Source of the DNA: Bacteroidota bacterium
GTDB taxonomy: Bacteria; Bacteroidota; Bacteroidia; Bacteroidales; Prolixibacteraceae
Direction of reading: 5' to 3'
Assembly (NCBI GenBank): GCA_030632865.1
Contig: DAOVTY010000016.1
Span: 1-20,663 of the forward strand
DNA length: 20,663 bases
The position numbers and the translations under genes are program-made. This document shows, one piece after another, positions 1 through 6,412 of this stretch. The stretch's first letter is position 1; each line of letters opens with the position of its first letter. The notes below the pieces were generated by a model. The model was not told where the DNA came from and made no database searches. It saw nothing but the letters and a program-made list of their open reading frames with translations.

Positions 1-1
1 G

Positions 2-418
2 CCCGGATTAAATGTATTAAATCCTGATTTCGACACTTATTATTTAGTAGGAGTAGGAGTTTCGTGGAATGCATTCGACTGGAAAAATACATCGCGTAAA
101 AAACAGATAATAAAACAACATCAAGAAATTATACAGTTTGAGAAAAAAACATTTACACAGAATATTGAGATTCTTCTGGCTCAGCAAAAAGAGCAAATTA
201 CCAAAATAGAAAAGATGCTTAAAAATGACAGAGAAATGGTTGCCATGAGAACAGAGATATCGAAAGCAGCTGCCTCTAAATTAGAAAATGAAGTGATTAC
301 AACTTCAGATTACATTCAGGAAGTGCAAAACGAAACCATTGCAAAACTAAATTACGAGCTGCATAAAATCCAATTAAATAATGCTCAGGAAAAATATAAC
401 CTAATTAATGGAAAGTGA
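2..418 (+). CDS. TolC-family outer membrane efflux protein (C-terminal part)
   Basis: This is the last 138 codons of an outer-membrane efflux factor; the gene begins before the window. The frame is open from base 2 and ends TGA at 416-418. The visible part starts with a beta-strand-like segment (YYLVGVGVSWNAFDW), followed by a long heptad-rich, charged helix with many K, E and Q residues, and ends with LNYELHKIQLNNAQEKYNL. That matches the last beta-strand and the final alpha-barrel helices of TolC/OprM-type proteins. It is the first visible gene of a tandem export operon with the HlyD-type adaptor at 534. Its role would be the outer-membrane exit duct for the ABC pump encoded downstream. The family call is fairly firm from the architecture and context; substrate is unknown. 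Confidence 0.8.
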   Translation, partial: PGLNVLNPDFDTYYLVGVGVSWNAFDWKNTSRKKQIIKQHQEIIQFEKKTFTQNIEILLAQQKEQITKIEKMLKNDREMVAMRTEISKAAASKLENEVITTSDYIQEVQNETIAKLNYELHKIQLNNAQEKYNLINGK

Positions 419-451
419 GCAAAACGAACTCATTGTATCACAAAAAAATAA

Positions 452-506
452 AGTGAACAGTTACAGTTAGCAGTGAGAAGAAAGAGTGAACAGTCGCAGT
501 TATCAG
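452..506 (+). repeat. Degenerate 6-7-nt tandem repeat in the tolC-hlyD spacer
   Basis: The 115-nt spacer between the TolC-type gene and the adaptor gene holds a run of short related units: AGTGAAC, AGTTAC, AGTTAGC, AGTGAGA, a divergent unit, then AGTGAAC, AGTCGC, AGTTATC. All units are in the same direction, with some 6-mers among the 7-mers. It does not code in any frame consistent with the neighbours. Related arrays with a cleaner 7-nt period lie in later spacers of this operon. Confidence 0.7.
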
Positions 507-533
507 AAAAATAAATACTAAAATATAAAACAA

Positions 534-1412
534 ATGAAGTACTACTATTTAATTCTAATTCTAGCATTTACCATTTTTGGGTGCCAAAATAAAATTGAAA
601 AATCAGATGCATTTGGAAATTTTGAAACAGAACCAGTAATTGTCTCTTCAGAGTCAGCAGGAAAAATTTTACAATTCAATATTGACAAAGGCCAAATAAT
701 TAATCCTGAAACAATTTCAGCAATTATCGACACAATTCAAATTAAATTGCAACTACTACAAATTGATGCAAAAAAAGCAGCAGTTGCCTCGCGAAAACAG
801 TCAACACAATCGCAAATAGATGTTTATAATGAGCAGAAAAAAAATCTAGAAATTAATAGGTCTAGAATTACAAAAATGAAAAAAGATGGAGCTGCAACAC
901 AAAAACAGTTGGATGACATAAACGGACAAATCAGTATAATTGATAAGCAAATACTGAGTACAGAAACACAATTTGTAGCTATCAGAAAAGAACTTGAAGT
1001 ACTCGATTCGCAAGCTACAATGCAATCTGACCAATTGAAAAGATGCACAATAAAACCGCCAATAACAGGAACAGTATTGGAAACCTACGCTAAACAAGGG
1101 GAATTAACATCGCCTGGAAAACCACTTTATAAAATAGCAAATATCGATAAATTAACTCTAAAAGTTTATATCAGCGGTGCACAGTTGTCGATAGTTAAAA
1201 TAGGACAATCAGTTGAAGTGTTAATTGATAAAAATGAAACTGAAAATCAAATTTTGTCTGGAACAATAACATGGATTTCGTCGGAGTCAGAATTTACTCC
1301 AAAAATCATACAAACAAAAGAAGAGCGAGTAAAACTGGTATATGCGGTAAAAGTTTCAGTTAAAAATGATGGTACTTTAAAAATTGGAATGCCGGGAGAA
1401 GTTGTTTTTTAG
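534..1412 (+). CDS. HlyD-family membrane fusion lipoprotein (YbhG-like adaptor)
   Basis: Periplasmic adaptor of a tripartite efflux pump, linking the inner-membrane ABC transporter to the TolC-type duct. The first 17 residues form a lipoprotein signal ending in FGC, so Cys17 is the probable lipidation site; this places it on a membrane facing the periplasm. Residues 35-75 hold the first half of a lipoyl/barrel-sandwich domain (SAGKILQFNIDKGQII). Residues about 75-170 form a Gln/Lys-rich coiled-coil hairpin, and the second lipoyl half follows (CTIKPPITGTVLETYAKQGE). A beta-barrel domain comes next, to LKIGMPGEVVF at the C-terminus. At 292 residues it has normal length for the YbhG type. It lies between the tolC-type gene and two ATPase genes, as expected. 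The start is an ATG that directly opens the signal sequence. Confidence 0.9.
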   Translation: MKYYYLILILAFTIFGCQNKIEKSDAFGNFETEPVIVSSESAGKILQFNIDKGQIINPETISAIIDTIQIKLQLLQIDAKKAAVASRKQSTQSQIDVYNEQKKNLEINRSRITKMKKDGAATQKQLDDINGQISIIDKQILSTETQFVAIRKELEVLDSQATMQSDQLKRCTIKPPITGTVLETYAKQGELTSPGKPLYKIANIDKLTLKVYISGAQLSIVKIGQSVEVLIDKNETENQILSGTITWISSESEFTPKIIQTKEERVKLVYAVKVSVKNDGTLKIGMPGEVVF

Positions 1413-1429
1413 GCAACGGTATTCAATCG

Positions 1430-1446
1430 CAGTTTACAGTAAACAT
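1430..1446. repeat. Small palindrome in the adaptor-ATPase spacer
   Basis: The 56-nt spacer between the adaptor and the first ATPase contains GTTTAC-A-GTAAAC (1432-1444), a perfect 6-bp inverted repeat around one base. It can be read as two facing heptamer-like units of the CAGTTTA/CAGTAAA type. It resembles, in miniature, the facing arrays found around the four-helix-bundle genes later in the operon. Confidence 0.5.
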
Positions 1447-1468
1447 TTGAACTTGAAACTAACAACGA

Positions 1469-2374
1469 GTGATAAAAATAAATAACATATCAAAGTCGTA
1501 CCACAAAACAGAGGCGTTAAAAAACATCTCTTTAAAAGTTAACCGTGGCGAACTATTTGGACTAATTGGCCCGGATGGCGCAGGTAAAACAACATTGATG
1601 CGAATTTTAACGACATTGCTTTTACCCAATTCGGGAGAAGCAATAATGGATAAACTAGATATTGTTAAAGATTTCAAAAAAATTCGTCACATTGTAGGTT
1701 ATATGCCTGGCCGGTTTTCATTATATCAGGATTTAACAGTGGAAGAAAATCTTCAATTTTTTGCAACTGTTTTCGGAACAACTGTTAAAGAAAACTACGA
1801 ACTCATCCGAGATATTTATTATCAGATTGAGCCTTTTAAAACTCGTCGTGCCGGCAAACTTTCAGGCGGAATGAAACAAAAGTTAGCTTTATCGTGCGCG
1901 CTAATTCATAAACCAAAAATTCTAATTCTAGACGAGCCAACCACTGGCGTTGACGCGGTTTCGAGGAAAGAGTTTTGGGAGATGTTAAAAAAACTGCAGA
2001 AAAAAGATATTACTATTTTAGTTTCGACGCCTTATATGGACGAAGCTATTTTGTGCGATCGTGTGGCACTGATGCAAAATGGGGAAATACTTGATGTGGA
2101 TTCTCCATCGAAAATAACCAAAAAATTTCCACGAAAAATAATTCAAGTACGTTCAGAAAATATGTTTCAATTAATTAACGATTTACGGCAATATACAAAG
2201 GCAGAGTCTGTTTTTGCATTTGGACAGTATGCACATTTTACTGGAATTAACGACGATGTAGAGCCAAGCGAACTGGACTTATACCTTCAAAAACTTGGTC
2301 ATAAGAAAGTTTTTGTCGAAAAAATTACTCCCGGAATTGAAGATGTTTTTATGGAATTAATGAAAACAAGCTAA
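1469..2374 (+). CDS. ABC transporter ATPase 1 (YbhF N-half type)
   Basis: Cytoplasmic ATPase of the exporter. It shows Walker A GPDGAGKTT (residues 34-42), the signature LSGGMKQKLAL, Walker B ILILDEPTTGVD and the segment STPYMDEA. The Q-loop position reads YMPGRFSLY, without the usual Gln, and the H-loop position is Pro instead of His. Its own nucleotide site is therefore degenerate, while its signature motif is intact. That matches one half of the fused double ATPase YbhF; here the halves are separate genes. At 301 residues it includes the usual C-terminal extension. The start is GTG at 1469, chosen because the domain begins at once (MIKINNISKSY) and no ATG fits. It should pair with the ATPase encoded at 2434. 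Confidence 0.92.
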   Translation: MIKINNISKSYHKTEALKNISLKVNRGELFGLIGPDGAGKTTLMRILTTLLLPNSGEAIMDKLDIVKDFKKIRHIVGYMPGRFSLYQDLTVEENLQFFATVFGTTVKENYELIRDIYYQIEPFKTRRAGKLSGGMKQKLALSCALIHKPKILILDEPTTGVDAVSRKEFWEMLKKLQKKDITILVSTPYMDEAILCDRVALMQNGEILDVDSPSKITKKFPRKIIQVRSENMFQLINDLRQYTKAESVFAFGQYAHFTGINDDVEPSELDLYLQKLGHKKVFVEKITPGIEDVFMELMKTS

Positions 2375-2376
2375 GG

Positions 2377-2425
2377 GCTTTTTGCTATAAGCTTCGAGCT
2401 TAAGGCACATTGCTCATTGCACAAA
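2377..2425. repeat. Seven in-register heptamers in the spacer between the ATPases
   Basis: Immediately after the stop of ATPase 1, seven consecutive 7-nt units all start with GC: GCTTTTT, GCTATAA, GCTTCGA, GCTTAAG, GCACATT, GCTCATT, GCACAAA. Inside is the inverted repeat TAAGCT-tcg-AGCTTA. The run ends a few bases before the ATG of ATPase 2 at 2434. The perfect register over 49 nt argues against chance. No protein or known operator explains it. Confidence 0.75.
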
Positions 2426-2433
2426 TTAAAAAA

Positions 2434-3156
2434 ATGGAAAAAATCATAACAGTAAAAAACCTCGTCAAAAAATTTGGCTACTTTAAGGCCAACGATAATC
2501 TGACGTTCGACGTTTACAAAGGTGAAATTTTCGGATTCCTTGGTGCCAACGGAGCAGGAAAAACAACTACCATTCGAATTTTGTGCGGTCTCTCCTCTCC
2601 TACTTCTGGAGATTTAAAAGTAGCAGGTTTTGACATTTACAAAGAGACAGAAAAAATTAAACATAATATTGGCTACATGAGTCAAAAATTTTCGCTGTAC
2701 GAAGATTTAACAGTTTCAGAGAACATTCAACTTTACGCAGGTATTTATGGAATATCGAGAAAAAGAAGAAAAGAAAAGGAAGCAGAACTTCTAAAAAAGC
2801 TTGAATTAGAAGATGCCAAAAATAAACTGATTGGAGGACTACCTCTGGGATGGAAACAAAAGTTAGCATTTTCTGTTGCCATTTTTCACGACCCTAAAAT
2901 TGTTTTTCTCGACGAGCCAACTGGTGGAGTTGACCCCATAACACGACGCAAATTCTGGGATCTGATCTACGAAGCTGCTAACAGAGGAATTACTGTTTTT
3001 GTTACCACACACTACATGGACGAAGCCGAATATTGCAACCGCGTTTCAATAATGGATGCCGGTAAAATTGAAGCATTAGACACACCCGCAAAACTAAAAG
3101 AAATATACAATGCCAAAAATATGGATGAGGTTTTTTTGAAAATTGCAAGGAAGTAA
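2434..3156 (+). CDS. ABC transporter ATPase 2 (YbhF C-half type)
   Basis: Second cytoplasmic ATPase of the exporter. Walker A is GANGAGKTT, the Q-loop YMSQKFSLYEDLT, Walker B IVFLDEPTGGVDP and the H-loop TTHYMDEAEYC, all intact. The signature is degenerate: LPLGWKQKLA in place of LSGGQ, a form I recall from the C-terminal half of YbhF. Combined with ATPase 1 this gives one standard and one degenerate composite site. The ATG at 2434 (MEKIITVKNLVKKFG) is preferred over an in-frame TTG at 2410, because the TTG would draw its first residues from the heptamer array and the domain starts right after the ATG. The protein is then 240 residues. A permease gene follows after the first four-helix-bundle insertion. 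Confidence 0.92.
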   Translation: MEKIITVKNLVKKFGYFKANDNLTFDVYKGEIFGFLGANGAGKTTTIRILCGLSSPTSGDLKVAGFDIYKETEKIKHNIGYMSQKFSLYEDLTVSENIQLYAGIYGISRKRRKEKEAELLKKLELEDAKNKLIGGLPLGWKQKLAFSVAIFHDPKIVFLDEPTGGVDPITRRKFWDLIYEAANRGITVFVTTHYMDEAEYCNRVSIMDAGKIEALDTPAKLKEIYNAKNMDEVFLKIARK

Positions 3157-3158
3157 TA

Positions 3159-3186
3159 AGTCGTTAGTAGATAGTCGCTAGTAAGA
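3159..3186 (+). repeat. Upstream heptamer array of cassette 1
   Basis: Four in-register 7-nt units follow the ATPase 2 stop: AGTCGTT, AGTAGAT, AGTCGCT, AGTAAGA. The array ends 53 nt before the ATG of the four-helix-bundle gene. The motif CGTTAGT occurs again as its complement in the downstream array. Confidence 0.75.
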
Positions 3187-3239
3187 AAAAATAAAGATGA
3201 GAATTCAATATTCAAAATGTATAACCTAAATTAGTTATT

Positions 3240-3596
3240 ATGAGCAAATTTAAAGACTTAAAAGTGTGGCAAAAAGCTATTCAACACGTTACAAAAATAT
3301 ATTCTGAAACCTCCTCATTTCCAAAAGAAGAAATTTATGGAATTACTTCCCAAATAAGAAGATGCTCAGTTTCAATTCCTTCAAATATTGCGGAGGGTGC
3401 AGGAAGAAGAACAAAAAAAGATTTTTCCCATTTTCTAGACATTGCAAAAGGTTCTTCTTTTGAATTAGAGACACAATTAATCATTTCAAAAGAATTAAAT
3501 TTTATAAATTCTGAAAACTTTGAAATTACCATCGCAGAACTTGATGAAATTCAAAAAATGATAACGGGTTTACAAAAAAGCTTAACTAACGACTAA
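3240..3596 (+). CDS. Four-helix-bundle protein (23S rRNA intervening-sequence type, TIGR02436-like), copy 1
   Basis: Small protein of 118 residues of the family first known from open reading frames in 23S rRNA intervening sequences and later found as stand-alone genes in Bacteroidota. The hallmark motifs are present: FKDLKVWQKA at the start, FPKEEIYGITSQIRRCSVSIPSNIAEGAGR in two parts around residues 28-57, the helix with FSHFLDIAKGSSFELETQL, and the C-terminal EIQKMITGLQKSL. No catalytic residues are known for the fold; related proteins form pentameric bundles and may bind nucleic acid, including the Avd accessory protein of diversity-generating retroelements. Its stop TAA overlaps the ATG of the next permease (TAATG), so the two are probably translationally coupled. 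It is not a component of the exporter; its role here is unknown. Confidence 0.9.
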   Translation: MSKFKDLKVWQKAIQHVTKIYSETSSFPKEEIYGITSQIRRCSVSIPSNIAEGAGRRTKKDFSHFLDIAKGSSFELETQLIISKELNFINSENFEITIAELDEIQKMITGLQKSLTND

Positions 3597-3605
3597 TGAC
3601 TCAGT
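3585..3605 (-). repeat. Downstream inverted heptamer array of cassette 1
   Basis: Three 7-nt units, ACTAACG, ACTAATG and ACTCAGT, are complements of the CGTTAGT/CATTAGT type seen upstream at 3159-3186. They cover the last codons of the four-helix-bundle gene, its stop, and the start codon plus first codons of the permease at 3596. Confidence 0.65.
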
Positions 3606-4702
3606 TACTTGCCTTCATAAAAAAAGAATTCTACCACATTTCTCGCGACCCGAGGACAATGCTAATATTATTTGGAATTCCGATTGCACAACTCCTAATT
3701 TTTGGGACTGTTATTAAAAGCGAAATCAATGATATCCACATTGCTATTTACGACCAATCTAAAGATGAAACCACACAACAAATAACAAATAAAATACTTT
3801 CATCGGGATATTTTATTTTAGAGGAAAACCTAAACAATTTAGACGAAATTGATGCCATTTTTAAAAAAGGGAAAGTGCGGGAGGTGATTGTTTTTGAAAA
3901 TGATTTTGGCAAAAAACTGGTAAAGGAAGGAACTGCGAAAATGCAATTAATTGCCGATGCGTCGGATCCAAACACAGCACGTCTAGCCATTTCATATACC
4001 AAAGGAATAGTAAATGACTACATCGTAAAAACAAACCCAAACCTAAAAATGCCCCTTGAGATAAGACCTGAAGTACGAATGTATTACAACGAAAACATGA
4101 AAAGTGCTTATATGTTTGTTCCCGGAACAATGGCACTTATTTTAATGCTCATTTCAACCATGATGACTTCCATATCCATAACGCGCGAAAAGGAACTTGG
4201 AACTATGGAAGTACTATTAGTTTCGCCACTTAAACCTGTACAAATAATTGTAGGGAAAGTGATTCCATATCTATTTCTTTCGATTATAAATGCTTTTGTA
4301 ATAATCTTGATTGGGCGATTTGTTTTTGAAGTTCCAATTACAGGAAGTTTTATTTTATTGATGCTTGAAACAATTCTTTTTATTCTGATGGCACTCTGTT
4401 TAGGAATTCTAATTTCAACTGTTGCAAAAAACCAAATGGTTGCAATGTTTATTTCAATGATTGGATTAATGCTGCCTACAATTATTATTTCAGGATTTAT
4501 ATTTCCCATTGAAAATATGCCGATTGTATTGCAATGGTTCAGTAATATTATGCCCGCGCGCTGGTACATAGTTATCCTTCGCGGAATTATGCTAAAAGGA
4601 ATTGGTATTACATTTATTTGGAAAGAAACCTTAATATTACTTGGAATGACATTCTTTTTTATTGCTTTAAGTATAAAGAAATTTAAGGTTAGATTGGAGT
4701 AA
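3596..4702 (+). CDS. ABC-2 type permease 1 (YbhS/YbhR-like)
   Basis: Inner-membrane permease of the exporter, 368 residues. It has an N-terminal amphipathic and membrane segment (FIKKEFYHISRDPRTMLILFGIPIAQLLIFG), then a large extracytoplasmic domain of roughly residues 40-170, then five hydrophobic segments. The conserved coupling region SITREKELGTMEVLLVSPLKPVQIIVGKVIPY appears in parts around residues 195-225, and the family motif PIENMPIVLQWFSNIMPARWYI near residues 300-325. Length and topology are normal for ABC2_membrane_3 proteins. The ATG lies inside a heptamer array and overlaps the stop of the preceding four-helix-bundle gene by one base. It should form a heterodimer with the permease at 5188 and be driven by the two ATPases. 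Confidence 0.92.
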   Translation: MTQLLAFIKKEFYHISRDPRTMLILFGIPIAQLLIFGTVIKSEINDIHIAIYDQSKDETTQQITNKILSSGYFILEENLNNLDEIDAIFKKGKVREVIVFENDFGKKLVKEGTAKMQLIADASDPNTARLAISYTKGIVNDYIVKTNPNLKMPLEIRPEVRMYYNENMKSAYMFVPGTMALILMLISTMMTSISITREKELGTMEVLLVSPLKPVQIIVGKVIPYLFLSIINAFVIILIGRFVFEVPITGSFILLMLETILFILMALCLGILISTVAKNQMVAMFISMIGLMLPTIIISGFIFPIENMPIVLQWFSNIMPARWYIVILRGIMLKGIGITFIWKETLILLGMTFFFIALSIKKFKVRLE

Positions 4703-4706
4703 ACAA

Positions 4707-4741
4707 TAGCTATTAGCTACGAGCTTATAGCTATTAGCTTT
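4707..4741 (+). repeat. Upstream heptamer array of cassette 2
   Basis: Five perfect-register heptamers follow the permease 1 stop by four bases: TAGCTAT, TAGCTAC, GAGCTTA, TAGCTAT, TAGCTTT. The array ends 35 nt before the ATG of the four-helix-bundle gene. Confidence 0.85.
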
Positions 4742-4776
4742 AAAAAAACTAATTAATAATTCTAAAAATATGAGTT

Positions 4777-5127
4777 ATGAATAATTTTAAGAATCTAAAG
4801 GTTTGGCAAAAAGGAATGCAATTAGTGAAAAGTGTTTATAAATCGTCAAATAATTTTCCAAAGGAAGAGTTATTTGGGCTAACAAGTCAAATAAGACGCT
4901 CTGCAGTTTCTATTCCTTCGAATATTACTGAAGGTTCAGGAAGAGGTACAGATAAGGACTTCAATCGCTTTCTTGATATTACAATCGGATCGTCGTATGA
5001 ATTATAAACACAAATTATAATTGCGTATGAACTAGAATTTATATCTGAATCTGATTTTAATGATTTGACTTTAAATGTAAATGAAATTCAAAAAATGATT
5101 GCCGGGCTACAAAAAAGTTTAAAATAA
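4777..5127 (+). pseudogene. Four-helix-bundle protein (TIGR02436-like), copy 2, broken by an in-frame stop
   Basis: The frame opens with MNNFKNLKVWQKGMQ and is recognisably the same family as the gene at 3240. Residues 1-76 end at a TAA (5005-5007). The codon aligned with it is GAG (Glu) in copy 1, in the motif SSxELETQ. After the stop the same frame continues without gap as TQIIIAYELEFI and closes with EIQKMIAGLQKSLK and TAA at 5125-5127. A hand count gives 69 identical of 116 aligned positions, so the copies are old relatives rather than a recent duplication. A single nonsense change with full downstream conservation suggests recent inactivation, or a tolerated 76-residue product. A sequencing error is the other option. 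Confidence 0.85.
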
Positions 5128-5182
5128 AAAGCGAGAAGCTAAAAGCTAGAGACTAGAGGCTTGAAGCTAGAAGTTAAAAGCT
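5127..5182 (-). repeat. Downstream inverted heptamer array of cassette 2
   Basis: Eight consecutive 7-nt units run from the last base of the broken gene's stop codon to five bases before the permease 2 ATG. They include AGAAGCT, AAAAGCT, AGAGACT, AGAGGCT, TGAAGCT and AGAAGTT. Read on the other strand they become AGCTTCT/AGCTTTT, matching the AGCTATT/AGCTTTA phase of the upstream array, so the two arrays face each other. Confidence 0.85.
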
Positions 5183-5187
5183 AAATT

Positions 5188-6306
5188 ATGAAAACAATTC
5201 TATACCTGCTACAAAAAGAGTTCCGCCAGATATTTAGGAATAAAACCATGATACCGATGATATTCGGAATTCCGCTTTTACAAATGCTGATTTTGGTTTA
5301 TGCAGCAACATTCGACATGAAGAAAATTGATATGGCTGTAATTGACAAAGACCTTTCAACAACTTCGCGAGAGCTAATTGCCAAGTTTGATGCTATACCT
5401 TTTTATAATGTTAGCAGTGCTGCTTTTGATGAGAAATTTGCAGACGAAATGCTTTTAAAAGATGAGGTGGACATTGTATTGGTTGTTCCTGCTAACATGG
5501 AGAAAAACCTTATTCGCGATGATGCAACCCAACTCCAACTTCTGGTAAATGCAATAGATGGGAATTCGGCACAACTTACTTTTTCATACACAACAAGTAT
5601 AATTGCCGATTTCAATAAAAATCTGATTGCAGAGTGGAAAGGAATCCCGGAATTTGCTCCACCTAGCCAAGTAAAAATTACCGAAAGTTACTGGTACAAT
5701 CCTGAACTTGATTACAAATGGTTTATGGCTCCAGGAATATTAGCAATTTTAGTAACATTAGTCGGGATGTTTTTAGCAGGAATAAATTTAGTACGCGAGA
5801 AAGAGATTGGAACCATTGAACAGCTTAATGTTTCGCCAATAAAAAAATACCAATTTGTTGTAAGTAAACTAGTTCCGTTTTGGATAATCGGGTTGTTCGA
5901 TTTGGCATTCGGATTAGTTATTGCCAGACTATTTTTTGATTTACCAATTGTTGGCAGTTTATTTTTGCTTTTTAGTTTTGCAAGTGTTTATCTCATTGGC
6001 GTTTTAGGGCTTGGTCTATTTCTTTCGGCAATAAGCGAAACACAACAGCAGGTAATGTTTATAAGTTACTTCTTTTTGATAATTTTTATTTTAATGGGCG
6101 GAATTTTTACTCCTGTAGAAAGTATGCCGGATTGGGCACAAGATATTAACCGGATAAATCCCATATTTTATTTTATGAGAATTATGAGGATGATAGTTTT
6201 AAAAGGATCTGGGTTTTTTGATTTGATTCAAGAATTTATTTCATTGGCAGTTTTAGGTGTTTCGTTTTTGAGCTTGGCAATTTGGCAATACAAAAAAACG
6301 ATATAG
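5188..6306 (+). CDS. ABC-2 type permease 2 (YbhR/YbhS-like)
   Basis: Second inner-membrane permease, 372 residues, with the same plan as the one at 3596. The start MKTILYLLQKEFRQIFRNKTMIPMIFGIP leads into a first membrane segment (given here in family form), followed by an extracytoplasmic domain (about residues 45-175) and five membrane segments. The family regions NLVREKEIGTIEQLNVSPIK and FTPVESMPDWAQDINRINP are clear. It closes the exporter operon; nothing with a matching reading direction follows within 100 nt except the AraC-type gene. The pair of related but distinct permeases fits a heterodimer, as with YbhS and YbhR. The substrate cannot be told from the sequence. Confidence 0.92.
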   Translation: MKTILYLLQKEFRQIFRNKTMIPMIFGIPLLQMLILVYAATFDMKKIDMAVIDKDLSTTSRELIAKFDAIPFYNVSSAAFDEKFADEMLLKDEVDIVLVVPANMEKNLIRDDATQLQLLVNAIDGNSAQLTFSYTTSIIADFNKNLIAEWKGIPEFAPPSQVKITESYWYNPELDYKWFMAPGILAILVTLVGMFLAGINLVREKEIGTIEQLNVSPIKKYQFVVSKLVPFWIIGLFDLAFGLVIARLFFDLPIVGSLFLLFSFASVYLIGVLGLGLFLSAISETQQQVMFISYFFLIIFILMGGIFTPVESMPDWAQDINRINPIFYFMRIMRMIVLKGSGFFDLIQEFISLAVLGVSFLSLAIWQYKKTI

Positions 6307-6353
6307 AGAGATCACATGAAAATTATGATTATTTTTAGGAGTTTTAAAACGAA

Positions 6354-6374
6354 GTGTTTCAAGAAGACAAACAC
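6354..6374. other. Small inverted repeat before the AraC-type gene
   Basis: GTGTTT and AAACAC are perfect 6-bp complements separated by nine bases, about 40 nt before the AraC-type gene. It could be an operator or a weak hairpin; it lacks a T-tract. No clear TAnnTTTG box is seen in this spacer. Confidence 0.3.
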
Positions 6375-6412
6375 ACCATATTCAAACAGTTATATGTAAT
6401 TTAAAAACCGAA

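Larger units (their letters stand above)
3159..3605 (+). mobile_element. Candidate four-helix-bundle cassette 1, bounded by inverted heptamer arrays
   Basis: The unit consists of an upstream array (3159-3186), the four-helix-bundle gene (3240-3596) and a downstream array in opposite orientation (3585-3605). The 10-mer AGTCGTTAGT upstream recurs as its exact complement ACTAACGACT downstream. No transposase and no clear target-site duplication is seen. Calling it a mobile unit is an inference from this bracketed layout, its repetition at 4707-5182, and the fact that it interrupts a conserved ATPase-permease order. Confidence 0.4.
4707..5182 (+). mobile_element. Candidate four-helix-bundle cassette 2, bounded by inverted heptamer arrays
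   Basis: Same layout as the cassette at 3159-3605: an array at 4707-4741, a four-helix-bundle gene (here broken) at 4777-5127, and an array in opposite orientation at 5127-5182. The heptamer family is different (AGCT-based rather than CGTTAGT-based). It separates the two permease genes. The mobility claim is inferred; no transposase or target duplication is visible. Confidence 0.4.

Noticed and set aside
2410..2433. TTG start for ATPase 2
   Set aside because: It would translate part of the heptamer array; the ATG at 2434 directly precedes the conserved domain start.
1469..3156. Two ATPase genes seen as a frameshifted single ybhF
   Set aside because: Each has its own start and stop, a complete domain, and a repeat-filled spacer between them; no frameshift joins them.
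4108..4569. Long open frame on the minus strand inside permease 1 (153 codons)
   Set aside because: It is antisense to a clear ABC-2 permease, its product is Ile-rich and reflects the membrane codons of the real gene, and it matches no family I know.
5005..5007. Recoding or readthrough of the TAA in the second four-helix gene
   Set aside because: TAA is not a usual recoding codon, no structure beyond the ordinary follows, and the aligned position in copy 1 is a plain Glu; a nonsense change is simpler.
4707..5182. Heptamer arrays considered as a CRISPR array
   Set aside because: Units are 7 nt, contiguous and degenerate, without spacers of constant length, and no cas gene is present.
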